Positions 1 through 7,167 of a stretch of 15,638 nucleotides of DNA are shown here, one piece after another. A model generated the notes under the pieces. It did not search any database. It worked only from the letters and a program-made list of their open reading frames with translations, and had not been told where the DNA came from. Both the position numbers and the translations under genes were made by a program. Position 1 is the first letter of the stretch; every line of letters starts with the position of its first letter. Origin of the DNA: Archaeoglobi archaeon (GTDB taxonomy: Archaea; Halobacteriota; Archaeoglobi; Archaeoglobales; Archaeoglobaceae); assembly GCA_004347865.1 (NCBI GenBank), contig QNUZ01000020.1:1-15638 (forward strand). The letters are read 5' to 3'.

Positions 1-147
1 CAAAAACTTCTTCGATTTGGAATTGTAGCTCAGATACCATTTAACGAGCTTTAAATACTCGCTGAGCGTTTTATTTAAAGCCAGGACTTTTGATTTATTC
101 GGCCTGAACACCTTGCCTACAACGCATATCTGGACTTCCTTCTGCAA
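1..147 (-). CDS. tnpB: TnpB, IS200/IS605-family RNA-guided nuclease (N-terminal part, runs off window)
   Basis: The minus strand is open from base 147 to the left edge (49 codons). It reads LQKEVQICVVGKVFRPNKSK, followed by a basic helical stretch containing KLVKWYLSYNSKSKKF. I recognise this as the N-terminus of archaeal IS605 OrfB (TnpB) proteins; such proteins are compact RuvC nucleases guided by an omega RNA. The catalytic part lies outside the window. I chose the TTG at 147-145 because GGGG (159-156) lies 8 bases upstream and an in-frame TGA lies shortly above. An ATG at 155-153 is out of frame by two bases, so a small indel that killed an original ATG start is possible. An IS insertion next to a tRNA gene is common. 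Family call is fairly secure; whether the gene is intact cannot be judged here. Confidence 0.68.
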   Translation of the reverse strand, partial: MQKEVQICVVGKVFRPNKSKVLALNKTLSEYLKLVKWYLSYNSKSKKFL

Positions 148-180
148 GGGAACATCCCCAAGGCTTTTTCAACACAGAAC

Positions 181-190
181 TATTTAAACC
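181..190 (-). promoter_or_regulatory. Possible TATA box of tnpB
   Basis: The minus strand reads GGTTTAAATA here, a fair archaeal TATA-like sequence. A start site about 25 bases downstream would fall near 159, giving a very short leader that begins around the GGGG used as ribosome binding site. Inference from sequence only. Confidence 0.3.
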
Positions 191-202
191 TTGCCCATTC
201 AT

Positions 203-222
203 CCCAGAGCTAAAGCTCCGGG
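203..222 (-). repeat. Hairpin resembling an IS200/IS605 end or omega-RNA 3' stem
   Basis: The minus strand reads CCCGGAGC-TTTA-GCTCTGGG: a 4-bp stem under a TTTA loop, one mismatch, then 3 bp more. It is followed by GATGAATGGG. Hairpins with a GCTTTAGC core followed by GGGATGAA are familiar at the right ends of archaeal tnpB elements, where they close the omega RNA. The minus-strand frame through it reads RKPGALALG then stop, like a remnant TnpB C-terminus. It lies upstream of the tnpB start, so it is either the left-end structure of this element or a leftover right end of another copy. Confidence 0.5.
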
Positions 223-243
223 TTTTCTGGGCACCTATTTTTA

Positions 244-252
244 TAAAAAAGG
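244..252 (-). terminator. Oligo-T terminator after the initiator tRNA
   Basis: The minus strand carries CCTTTTTTA about 29 bases beyond the 3' end of the tRNA. Archaeal RNA polymerase stops at T-rich tracts without needing a stem, so this T6 run is a plausible end of the tRNA transcript. Confidence 0.45.
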
Positions 253-278
253 CGAGGCAGGGAGAAAGCAGGGCTTTA

Positions 279-353
279 TAGCGGGGCGTGGATTTGAACC
301 ACGGATCTGCGGGTTATGAGCCCGCCGGGATTACCTGACTACCCTACCCCGCT
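279..353 (-). tRNA. Initiator tRNA-Met (CAU)
   Basis: The minus strand folds as a complete cloverleaf of 75 bases. The acceptor stem is AGCGGGG/CCCCGCU with discriminator A, the D arm opens GGGT, the anticodon arm is GCGGG-CTCATAA-CCCGC, and the T arm is CGTGG-TTCAAAT-CCACG. The anticodon is CAT (complement at 316-318). Two features mark it as the initiator rather than the elongator: the A1-U72 first pair typical of archaeal initiators, and the three consecutive G-C pairs next to the anticodon loop. CCA is not encoded. It is transcribed away from the fqo operon, so its promoter lies somewhere in 355-400; a clear box A is not visible, GAAATACTG around 375-383 being the best guess. Confidence 0.93.
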
Positions 354-393
354 TCATATATTCATGGTCTTTCAGTATTTCAAGCTTTTCTTT

Positions 394-436
394 GTACTGT
401 ACTACACTGTAGGGTTTTAGAAACTGCACGTTTCTA
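394..436. promoter_or_regulatory. Cluster of dyads upstream of the fqo promoter (candidate operator/activator sites)
   Basis: Three small symmetric elements sit side by side. GTACTGTAC is at 394-402, CTACACTGTAG at 402-412 (5-bp arms), and TAGAAACTGCACGTTTCTA at 418-436 (7-bp arms, 5-base spacer). The last ends five bases before the TATA-like box of fqoJ, the usual place for an archaeal activator or repressor site. The symmetry is seen in the sequence; the regulatory role is inferred. Confidence 0.4.
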
Positions 437-440
437 TCGT

Positions 441-475
441 AAAGTTTATCAATTGATAGCGATTCATCCCGTTCA
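441..475 (+). promoter_or_regulatory. fqo operon promoter, probably leaderless
   Basis: AAAGTTTATC at 441-450 fits a purine-rich BRE followed by a TATA-like box. Its centre lies about 28 bases before the fqoJ ATG (475), so transcription should begin at or next to the start codon. The absence of a GGAGG-like site before this ATG, in contrast to nearly every later gene of the operon, supports a leaderless first cistron. Confidence 0.5.
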
Positions 476-924
476 TGGATTTAAATTTGCTGATTCCATT
501 GATTGGAGCTTTGGCACTATCTTCAGCCATTGGGGCTTTGCTTACAAGGGAAAATTTCTATTCGTCTCTTTATATGTCCTTAACGATGCTCTTTATTGCT
601 GGAATCTATGCTTTTTACAACCTCCAGCCATCCGTCGTGCTTATAACACTGGTATTCGTCGGCGCAGTTGGTGTTGTTACAATTGCAATCGCTGCAACGT
701 ACAGGGCCCAGAATTCCCGGAGGATCAGTTATTTCTGGGCCATAATTGTCGCACTTTTTTCGGCCATCTTGATCCTGCAATTCCCGCCCCCCTTTGGCTA
801 TGGGATGTTGGGTAATGGAATTGGATTTTTGAGCACCTATCTAATGGCAACCCTATTTCTCGTTGCATTGATGATCCTGATCATGCTCTCAACTATAAAG
901 ATCCTGAGGGAGGTGGAGCGATGA
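475..924 (+). CDS. fqoJ: F420H2:quinone oxidoreductase, membrane subunit J (NuoJ family)
   Basis: Small hydrophobic protein of 149 residues, first gene of the fqo operon. It has four to five membrane segments. The N-terminal half carries the stretch VVLITLVFVGAVGVVTIAIA, matching the third helix of NuoJ, whose pi-bulge region links quinone chemistry to the proton channels in complex I. The C-terminal helix LFLVALMILIMLSTIKIL ends with a short basic tail. NuoJ of bacteria is often longer (about 180 residues), but short forms are usual in archaeal Fpo/Fqo complexes. It sits in the membrane between A, K and the antiporter-like subunits. The stop overlaps the fqoK start as ATGA. ATG 475 is chosen because the TATA-like box is spaced for it; the longer overlapping frame starting at 453 is a shadow. 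Confidence 0.9.
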   Translation: MDLNLLIPLIGALALSSAIGALLTRENFYSSLYMSLTMLFIAGIYAFYNLQPSVVLITLVFVGAVGVVTIAIAATYRAQNSRRISYFWAIIVALFSAILILQFPPPFGYGMLGNGIGFLSTYLMATLFLVALMILIMLSTIKILREVER

Positions 925-1214
925 TAGAGCTCGGATTATCTTTGCTGATTGCACTTGTGGCTTTTTTGATAACTATATCAGCGAAGGACATTGTACGACT
1001 GCTTATAGGTCTTGAGCTTATGTTTGGCGGGGTTTTTTTGGCAATAGTTCCGCTATTCGCGAAGATACCTGATACCGCTTTTGCAATTCTTGTCGTTGCA
1101 ATTTTCACAAGTAGTGCGGAACTCCTCATCCTCATTTCGGCAATAGTGATTCTTGACAGGCTTAAGAAAGGTATAGAAATTCAAAAGGTCTCGGTAGGGG
1201 GTGATTCGGATTGA
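921..1214 (+). CDS. fqoK: F420H2:quinone oxidoreductase, membrane subunit K (NuoK family)
   Basis: A 97-residue protein with three membrane helices, the normal size for NuoK. The two buried glutamates that carry protons in this family are present: Glu32 in LIGLELMFGG and Glu67 in TSSAELLIL. Subunit K forms, with J and A, the link between the quinone site and the three antiporter-like subunits. A strong ribosome binding site GGGAGGTGG precedes the ATG, which overlaps the fqoJ stop (ATGA). The C-terminal tail is charged and cytoplasmic, and the gene ends TTGA, sharing bases with the fqoM TTG start. Identification is firm. Confidence 0.93.
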   Translation: MIELGLSLLIALVAFLITISAKDIVRLLIGLELMFGGVFLAIVPLFAKIPDTAFAILVVAIFTSSAELLILISAIVILDRLKKGIEIQKVSVGGDSD

Positions 1215-2641
1215 GTGCCTTCCTTTATGCCCTCCTTTTCCCGCTTATCGTTACATTCATCCTTCCGGTCCTAAGACCAAGGAGTTCTACGTTTCTTTCA
1301 GCGTTATCCTTCCTAATACCGGCTACCACTGCCCTTTATGGTCTCTTAACCGCTCACAGAGGGGAAGAGCTTTTGATCAACGTATCCGCACCTATAGGAG
1401 ATTTTTACCTGCTTTATGATCCTATAAGCCACGCTTTCGGCTTTACGATTTCTTTAGTCTCTGCAATGGTAGCACTGTACTCTTTGCCCTACATGAGACA
1501 CAGATTTGAAGAAATGGATGTCGGTGAGAGCGAGTTCAGAAAATACTGGTTCTTGTATAATCTCTACGCAGTCTCGATGCTCTGGCTAGTTTACAGCGGG
1601 AATCTGATTCTGCTATACATATTCTTAGAAATATCCCTTCTGGCATCCTTCATGCTGATATACCTCTATGGTTACGGAAATAGGCAGTGGGTTGGAATTC
1701 TTTATTTCGTCTGGACGCACATCGCTGGAGTTTTAGCTCTGACAGGTTTCTTGATTATAGCTCTATCAAATCAAACTCTTGCTCTGAACGAAATCAGAGT
1801 CATTGGTTTCCTTCCTTGGCTTCTGATTTTCTTGGGAATGATTGTGAAGCTTCCGGGGCTCGGCCCGCATATATGGTTACCCTGGGCCCATGCGGAAGCT
1901 CCAACTCCAGTTAGCGCATTGCTAAGTCCGCTGACCGTCGGACTTGCGGGTTATATCCTACTAAGGATATATCTCATTGACAGCTCGTTCATTGCACAGT
2001 TCAGGGACATAATTGTCGGGTACGCGATTATCTCGAGTATATACGCAGGACTGAGTGTTTTCAGACAGAGGGATTACAAGAGACTCCTGGCATACTCCAC
2101 TGTTTCCCAGATGGGTTACGTGCTCATAGCCCTCTGTCTCGGCACATACGGACTTATGGGGCTCGTTATCCAGTATATGAGTCACGCATTTGGGAAGGCA
2201 ATACTCTTCATGACTGCTGGTGCAATCATAACCGCTTTCCACGGACTGAGAAGCCTCGACAAGATGAAAGGTATGCACGAGTTCGTTCCAACGATTTCGA
2301 ATGCGGCATTGATAGGCTTCATGACGCTCAGCGGAATCATTACAATAGGGATGTTTGCCGAATTTCTCATCCTTACAGGCCTAACGCAGATCTACGGATT
2401 AAACCTAGAAATAGTCTCCCTTGTTGTTCTTGTATTCGTAATTTCGGGCCTATACAGCTTCTACACGATGAGAGAAATCTATTACGGAACCCCGATGGGA
2501 TATGAAAAGCCGAAGTTAAGCAGGCTCCTTGATTTGCCCTTGTATGCAATAGCGTTCTTCAGCGTGGCATTTATCTTCCCTCCGCTCGCTCCAGCGCTTC
2601 TTGATGGCATAAAGCTCGTCTTGGGAGGTGTTGCGCCATGA
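1211..2641 (+). CDS. fqoM: F420H2:quinone oxidoreductase, antiporter-like subunit M (NuoM family)
   Basis: A 476-residue polytopic membrane protein with about 14 helices, a proton-pumping subunit related to Mrp antiporters. Seen residues: Glu140 in YIFLEISLL (the helix-5 glutamate), Lys213 in IVKLPGLGPH (the broken helix-7 lysine), then HIWLPWAHAEAPTPVSALLS, the family signature, and a later SHAFGKAILFMTAG. Both key charged residues expected in a working half-channel are therefore present. The start is TTG 1211, supported by GGGGGTGATT ending six bases upstream and by the TTGA overlap with fqoK; no ATG gives a sensible alternative. Length is close to the bacterial NuoM (about 500). Gene order M before L follows the archaeal fqo pattern rather than the bacterial L-M-N order. 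Confidence 0.94.
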   Translation: MSAFLYALLFPLIVTFILPVLRPRSSTFLSALSFLIPATTALYGLLTAHRGEELLINVSAPIGDFYLLYDPISHAFGFTISLVSAMVALYSLPYMRHRFEEMDVGESEFRKYWFLYNLYAVSMLWLVYSGNLILLYIFLEISLLASFMLIYLYGYGNRQWVGILYFVWTHIAGVLALTGFLIIALSNQTLALNEIRVIGFLPWLLIFLGMIVKLPGLGPHIWLPWAHAEAPTPVSALLSPLTVGLAGYILLRIYLIDSSFIAQFRDIIVGYAIISSIYAGLSVFRQRDYKRLLAYSTVSQMGYVLIALCLGTYGLMGLVIQYMSHAFGKAILFMTAGAIITAFHGLRSLDKMKGMHEFVPTISNAALIGFMTLSGIITIGMFAEFLILTGLTQIYGLNLEIVSLVVLVFVISGLYSFYTMREIYYGTPMGYEKPKLSRLLDLPLYAIAFFSVAFIFPPLAPALLDGIKLVLGGVAP

Positions 2642-4554
2642 TAGAACTACTGCTCGCTGTCCTCTTTCTCTCACCTATACTAGGAAGCCTTCCAGTGGCC
2701 TTTGCTTGGCTCCTTGAACCGAAGAGGGACTGGAGCAGGAGGCTACCTATTCTTGCAGTATTGGGTCTTTTTGTCTCCTTTCTATGCACTCTGTACATTC
2801 TATTCAACTTTGGCGAGTTGAACTTGGAGGAGGTGCATAAATTCTCTTTTGACTGGCTTCCGGGCTTCAATATAAGCTTCACCTTCATCTTCGATTATCT
2901 GAGCAGGATAATGGGTGTTTTAACAGCTCTGATTGCGTTCCTCATCGGCGTCTACGGTTTGGAGTACATGAAGCACGACTATCGCCTCGGCTGGTACTGG
3001 TTCTTCTTCAACCTCTTCACAGCTTCTATGCTCCTCGTTGTATACAGCGACAATCTCCTCATGCTCTTGATCGGATGGGAAGGTCTTGGATTGGCTTCCT
3101 GGGCCCTTATCGGTCACTGGTTTAGAGATGATGACGAATTGAGCTTTGTTGGCATTGTGGGCAGAAAAATCGCGGGCCTGAATTACTTCTGGTCTCCAAG
3201 CCTTGGAGCTTGGAGAGCTATTTCGACGATTCGTGTTGGCGACATGCCGATGTTTTTTGCAATCGCCGCAATCTTCTTCTTGGTGAGAAACCTTAACATC
3301 AGCGAAATACCTTGGAGCGAATTGGCGGAGAAAATTGGGGCTGCTGGGATATTCCTGATCCTCCTCGCATTCCTTCTTGGTCCCTTTACGAAGTCGGCCC
3401 AGCTCCCCTTTAGCGAGTGGCTCATGACGGCTATGACAGGTCCAACAACTGTGAGCGCCCTGCTTCACTCCGCAACGATGGTTGCAGCTGGAACTTATAT
3501 CTTTATGCGCCTTACCTGGTACATGAAGCCGTGGACGATTCACAGCGTGGGAATCGAAGTTTTGTATGTTCTCGTCCTGTTTTTGGGCCTGATATCTGCA
3601 TTATATGGCGCTTCTGTTGCCTTAGGGTGTCGTGAAAGGAAAGTACTGCTTGCAGCCTCCACCATGTCAAGTCTTGGGCTAATGTTCGCAACAGCTTCTG
3701 CAGGTTTTTGGGTCGGCCAGATTGCCATCCTTGTTGCGTTCTGGTACCTTGTTACCCATGCCTTCGCCAAAGCAACCCTGTTCCTTGTGGCGGGTCATTT
3801 GATTCATGAAACGCATGACAGATTTTGCGTCGGGGGTAGGGAGCTCGCAAAACATCTCAAGCTTGCCTTTGCTGCAACGATCATCGCAACTCTTTGCCTG
3901 AGCGGTATCCCGCCCTTAACTGCGTACTGGGTTAAATCAGCAATGGATGGAATTATGCACAGTCTGGAGCATGAATTTGGCTTTATTCCCTTATCGCTAC
4001 TTGTTTTAACCTCGGCTGTTTATTCCGCGTTTCTTGCGAAATTCCTTAGCCTGAACTTCCTTAAAGGCGAGTATCATGTGAAATCTCACGGCGGTGGAAG
4101 GCTGATGGGCATTGCCTACACGGCGATGGGCTCAATGCTCCTCTTGCTTCTATTTGTTTACCTATACTTCCCAGAATTCCTCGAGTTTGTTGCTGAAGGC
4201 TTCCTGCCGTCTTCTCTTGCAGTGGGTCTTGTCGTGCTTCTCACGTATCTTTTGACCCTCTCTAAGCCAACTCTAGAGTCTCCGATAGGAAAAGCCCTTG
4301 GAGACAGGCTTTATCTGGCCTTCTTAAATGATTACGTAGTTTCAAAAATAGGATGGTCTCTTGCAAGGCTTGTTGATTACGCAAACAAGGCGATAGATAT
4401 CTTCTGCCACAAAGCAGTTCCTAAGGCCTTTGAAATGTCTTCAAAGGGAATAAGAAGGGTTCAAAGTGGCAGCATCGAGCTTTACCTAAGAATATCTGTT
4501 GCCGTTCTCTTAGTTCTCTTAACGGTTGCGATAGCGTTGGGGGTGATCATGTGA
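2638..4554 (+). CDS. fqoL: F420H2:quinone oxidoreductase, antiporter-like subunit L with lateral helix (NuoL family)
   Basis: A 638-residue membrane protein, the distal pump of the complex. Glu148 in LIGWEGLGLASW and Lys252 in FTKSAQLPFSEWL are the conserved channel residues, followed by GPTTVSALLHSATMVAAG, the NuoL signature. Between helices 5 and 6 (about residues 163-195) there is a hydrophilic insert rich in Asp and aromatic residues, longer than in E. coli NuoL. The C-terminal 120 residues hold the amphipathic stretch and final helix (LYLRISVAVLLVLLTVAIAL) expected for the long lateral helix that braces M and N. The start ATG overlaps the fqoM stop (ATGA) and has GGGAGGTG about five bases upstream. 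Identification is firm. Confidence 0.94.
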   Translation: MIELLLAVLFLSPILGSLPVAFAWLLEPKRDWSRRLPILAVLGLFVSFLCTLYILFNFGELNLEEVHKFSFDWLPGFNISFTFIFDYLSRIMGVLTALIAFLIGVYGLEYMKHDYRLGWYWFFFNLFTASMLLVVYSDNLLMLLIGWEGLGLASWALIGHWFRDDDELSFVGIVGRKIAGLNYFWSPSLGAWRAISTIRVGDMPMFFAIAAIFFLVRNLNISEIPWSELAEKIGAAGIFLILLAFLLGPFTKSAQLPFSEWLMTAMTGPTTVSALLHSATMVAAGTYIFMRLTWYMKPWTIHSVGIEVLYVLVLFLGLISALYGASVALGCRERKVLLAASTMSSLGLMFATASAGFWVGQIAILVAFWYLVTHAFAKATLFLVAGHLIHETHDRFCVGGRELAKHLKLAFAATIIATLCLSGIPPLTAYWVKSAMDGIMHSLEHEFGFIPLSLLVLTSAVYSAFLAKFLSLNFLKGEYHVKSHGGGRLMGIAYTAMGSMLLLLLFVYLYFPEFLEFVAEGFLPSSLAVGLVVLLTYLLTLSKPTLESPIGKALGDRLYLAFLNDYVVSKIGWSLARLVDYANKAIDIFCHKAVPKAFEMSSKGIRRVQSGSIELYLRISVAVLLVLLTVAIALGVIM

Positions 4555-5756
4555 TCTATCTACTGCTCTCTCTATTAATTCTGACCTTTGCAGGAATTCT
4601 GAGCTATAAAGACTACAGGATTTCGTTGATCTTGAGCTTCCTATTGCTTTTTGTTTCTCTGGAACTCGGAGGAATTTCAATGCTCATCTGCTTCTTGGCA
4701 TTGCTTAACATTCTGTCGCTGGTTGCGATTAGAAGAAATCAGATCTCGGGTGTGGATTATGCGATGGTAGGACTGATGACCATTGCGACTATATACTCCT
4801 TCATAACCTCTGACATCGCTGAACTTCTTGCACTGTTCGTCGTGGTCTCTGTTCCAACATACTTGATAATAATGGTCGACGAGGGAAAGCTGAACGTTGA
4901 CACGGGAATAAAGTACATAGCCTTTATGGTAATAGCGACGGTTCTATTCATAATAGGCGCGGTTGTGCTTTACCTGGGCTACGGTTATCAGAATTCTGCA
5001 TTATATTTCTTCGGCCTTGTTTTACTTCTGATGGGCCTCGCTTTGGAGGTCGGAATTGCTCCCCTGCACGAGTGGGTTCCCGATGTTTTCGCTAACGCAA
5101 ATCCGATCTCGGTCTCGATTATTGCGTCTATTGCAAAATTCGTGCCCTTTATTGTCGCCCTTAAGATCCTGATGATTACGGCGACCGAGTTAACGAGTTC
5201 TGCACTGCTCATCTTTGCCGTTGTTTCAGCGATATCGATGTTTGCTGGAAATATCGGGGCCCTTACAACTCAGAATCCCGCAAGGATTTTGGGATACTCA
5301 ACAGTTGCGAACATGGGCTACATATTAGCGGCTTTTGTGGCAATCACAGCTTCTAAGGACCTTGTTTACTATGCCATAGCTGGAGCGCTGTTACAGCTCT
5401 TTGTGAACGCATTTGGAAAAGTTGGATTCTTTAACGCAATTAAGGGAGGGACTTGGACCGCTTCTAGCTATATTCTGAGCTTTTCATTTATTGGTCTGCC
5501 CCCACTGATGGGCTTTTGGGGAAAGTTCTTCATAATCTACGCTCTGGTTTTCTCGAACTATCTCTGGCTTGCAATTCTGCTCGTGCTGAATTCTGCAATT
5601 TCGGTTCCCTATTACTTAAGGCTCGTTAGAGTTACAAAGGTGAACGTGCCAAATATGCTCACAAACACCGTAGCTTCGATTACGGCAATAGTTATGTTCA
5701 TAACTCTGTTTCCCCCAACTTGGTTCGTTGATTTAGTTGCGGAGGTGTTCAAATGA
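4551..5756 (+). CDS. fqoN: F420H2:quinone oxidoreductase, antiporter-like subunit N (NuoN family)
   Basis: A 401-residue membrane protein, shorter than E. coli NuoN (485), so some N-terminal helices are probably missing. The helix-5 glutamate is present (Glu92 in AELLALFVVV). The helix-7 signature reads MGLALEVGIAPLHEWVPDVF, where bacterial NuoN has GFKLS before PFHxWTPDVY: Glu166 stands in place of the usual lysine. The helix-8 lysine is kept (Lys196 in IASIAKFVPF). The end has the family motif LPPLMGFWGKF. Start is GTG 4551, overlapping the fqoL stop (GTGA), with GGGGGTGATC directly upstream. It should lie next to K and J in the membrane arm. Confidence 0.92.
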   Translation: MIYLLLSLLILTFAGILSYKDYRISLILSFLLLFVSLELGGISMLICFLALLNILSLVAIRRNQISGVDYAMVGLMTIATIYSFITSDIAELLALFVVVSVPTYLIIMVDEGKLNVDTGIKYIAFMVIATVLFIIGAVVLYLGYGYQNSALYFFGLVLLLMGLALEVGIAPLHEWVPDVFANANPISVSIIASIAKFVPFIVALKILMITATELTSSALLIFAVVSAISMFAGNIGALTTQNPARILGYSTVANMGYILAAFVAITASKDLVYYAIAGALLQLFVNAFGKVGFFNAIKGGTWTASSYILSFSFIGLPPLMGFWGKFFIIYALVFSNYLWLAILLVLNSAISVPYYLRLVRVTKVNVPNMLTNTVASITAIVMFITLFPPTWFVDLVAEVFK

Positions 5757-6124
5757 TCGAGAATCTGCTCGTGTTAATCCTCATCGTTGCAGTTGCTCTG
5801 GTTACTGATGTGGCAGTTCTGCTCTTACTCAAATATCTCCCTAAGTATCGACCGAGTGCGGTGAAGGTTCAGAGGTTCGAGGCCGGCAACATTCCGATAG
5901 GATATCCGAAATGGGTCCTTCCTATGCAGTATTTGGGTTTTGTCGTGCTGTTCCTAGCACTAGAACCTGTATTCGTTCTGATTCTACTGGTATCTGCTTT
6001 GGGTTCTGAGGATGTGTATGCGTTTACGCTCATCGCTCTTGCATTGCTGCTCCCCGGTTTGTATGCTGGATACAGCTATTCTTTGGAAGTTGCGGGGCTA
6101 AGGAGAGGTGGTAGAAATGGATGA
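5753..6124 (+). CDS. fqoA: F420H2:quinone oxidoreductase, membrane subunit A (NuoA family)
   Basis: A 123-residue protein with three helices. After the first helix, a cytoplasmic loop carries KVQRFEAGNIPIG, the counterpart of the YECG-P-G loop of NuoA. In complex I this loop lines the quinone entry and carries a cysteine; here alanine (Ala44) occupies the cysteine position of ECG. The second helix has Glu71 in LALEPVFVLILL, matching the buried acid of NuoA. The C-terminus is basic. It overlaps fqoN by ATGA and has GGAGGTG upstream; it overlaps the next gene by 8 bases. Position in the middle of the operon, between N and B/C, follows the archaeal arrangement. Confidence 0.9.
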   Translation: MIENLLVLILIVAVALVTDVAVLLLLKYLPKYRPSAVKVQRFEAGNIPIGYPKWVLPMQYLGFVVLFLALEPVFVLILLVSALGSEDVYAFTLIALALLLPGLYAGYSYSLEVAGLRRGGRNG

Positions 6125-7166
6125 GTTCCTGAATTTCATTAAATCCGGAAAACTGGCCCCTTTGAAGAGCTGGGGAACGAAATGGAGCTTATGGCCAGTT
6201 CACCTTGTAACTGCATGCTGTGGCGCTGAACTTGCCCACGCTTTTGCCTGCGGATACGATGGTGAAAGAATTGGAGCTCTTAACTACGGTATTGCGAGGC
6301 AGACAAATCTGATTATCGTTGAGGGAGCGATAACCAGAAAAATGGCAAGAGTTTTGAAAATAACATGGGAACAGATGCCAGATCCGAAGTTTGTGATTGT
6401 TATGGGTGCCTGCGGACTGAACGGCGGGGTATTTTGGAACGGTTACAATCTTGTAAGGCCTTCTGAAGTCGTGCCGGTTGACTTCTTCATCCCCGGATGT
6501 CCCCCAACCCCTGAAGCCCTGCTTCGTGGAATAAGACAGCTTCAGAAGAAGCTCGAAACTGGAGAGGCTGAAAGCTCAGCTTATTTTTACGATCTGAGGC
6601 TTGAGAAGGGTAAACCCCCTAGGCGTTTGCCGGGAGTACCTAAGAAAATCTCGGCAGCGCCGAGCATAGTTGTTAACAGGCCTAGGAAGGTGGATTGGGC
6701 GTTTGGTGGAGAACTCTGTGAAAAGTTAAAGGTTTTAAGAGTGGAATCTGTTGCGATAACAGGTAAAAACAGGATAGCTTTGAAGGTTTCGGCTGATAAA
6801 TTGCGAGAGGTAGCGATCGAGCTTAAAAAGATGGGGTTCGACCACGTCAAGTCCGTAAACGTAGTTGATGTGCCCGGAGAGAACAAGTTTATAGTGGAGT
6901 ATCATATATCCAGCTACTCCTCCAAGGAGCTTATGCCCGTAATTCTCAATGTCTTTGCCGAAGTCCCGAGGAACGAAGCAAAGATCGACAGTCTTTCGGA
7001 CCTATTCCCGAGTGCGGACTACATGGAGAGAGAGATGCAGGATTTCTTCGGAATCTCTTTTAAGGGCAATCCGTGGAAGGGAAAGTTTTTGCTGGCCCCT
7101 GACACTCCTGAATTCCCGCTCAGGAAGGAATTCAAGCTTCAGGAGGAGATTTACGTGGGTGATTGA
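6117..7166 (+). CDS. fqoBC: F420H2:quinone oxidoreductase, fused B/C subunit (NuoB-NuoC fusion)
   Basis: One 349-residue protein holding two complex I subunits. Residues 1-150 are NuoB-like, with the four ligands of the N2 4Fe-4S cluster: Cys34 and Cys35 (VTACCGAEL), Cys99 (VMGACGLNG) and Cys128 (IPGCPPTPE). A linker of about 35 basic residues follows. Residues 185-349 are NuoC-like, ending in the signature YMEREMQDFFGISFKGNPW. N2 hands electrons to the quinone at the interface with D and H. I prefer ATG 6117, five bases after AGGTGG; GTG 6108 would add three residues. It ends one base before the fqoD start. In methanogen Fpo, B and C are separate genes; a B/C fusion is what I recall for A. 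fulgidus. Confidence 0.93.
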   Translation: MDEFLNFIKSGKLAPLKSWGTKWSLWPVHLVTACCGAELAHAFACGYDGERIGALNYGIARQTNLIIVEGAITRKMARVLKITWEQMPDPKFVIVMGACGLNGGVFWNGYNLVRPSEVVPVDFFIPGCPPTPEALLRGIRQLQKKLETGEAESSAYFYDLRLEKGKPPRRLPGVPKKISAAPSIVVNRPRKVDWAFGGELCEKLKVLRVESVAITGKNRIALKVSADKLREVAIELKKMGFDHVKSVNVVDVPGENKFIVEYHISSYSSKELMPVILNVFAEVPRNEAKIDSLSDLFPSADYMEREMQDFFGISFKGNPWKGKFLLAPDTPEFPLRKEFKLQEEIYVGD

Positions 7167-7167
7167 G

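Noticed and set aside
453..815. 120-codon plus-strand frame starting before fqoJ
   Set aside because: It overlaps fqoJ out of frame, has an unlikely composition rich in Cys, Trp and Arg, and no homology; fqoJ is the real gene.
2920..3543. 207-codon minus-strand frame opposite fqoL
   Set aside because: It is rich in His, Cys, Lys and Ser, has no recognised domain and lies opposite a well conserved gene; a shadow.
6949..7167. N-terminal extension of fqoD to 6949
   Set aside because: The stretch lies within fqoBC out of frame, is Arg/Ser-rich without NuoD similarity, and ATG 7168 has a good ribosome binding site.
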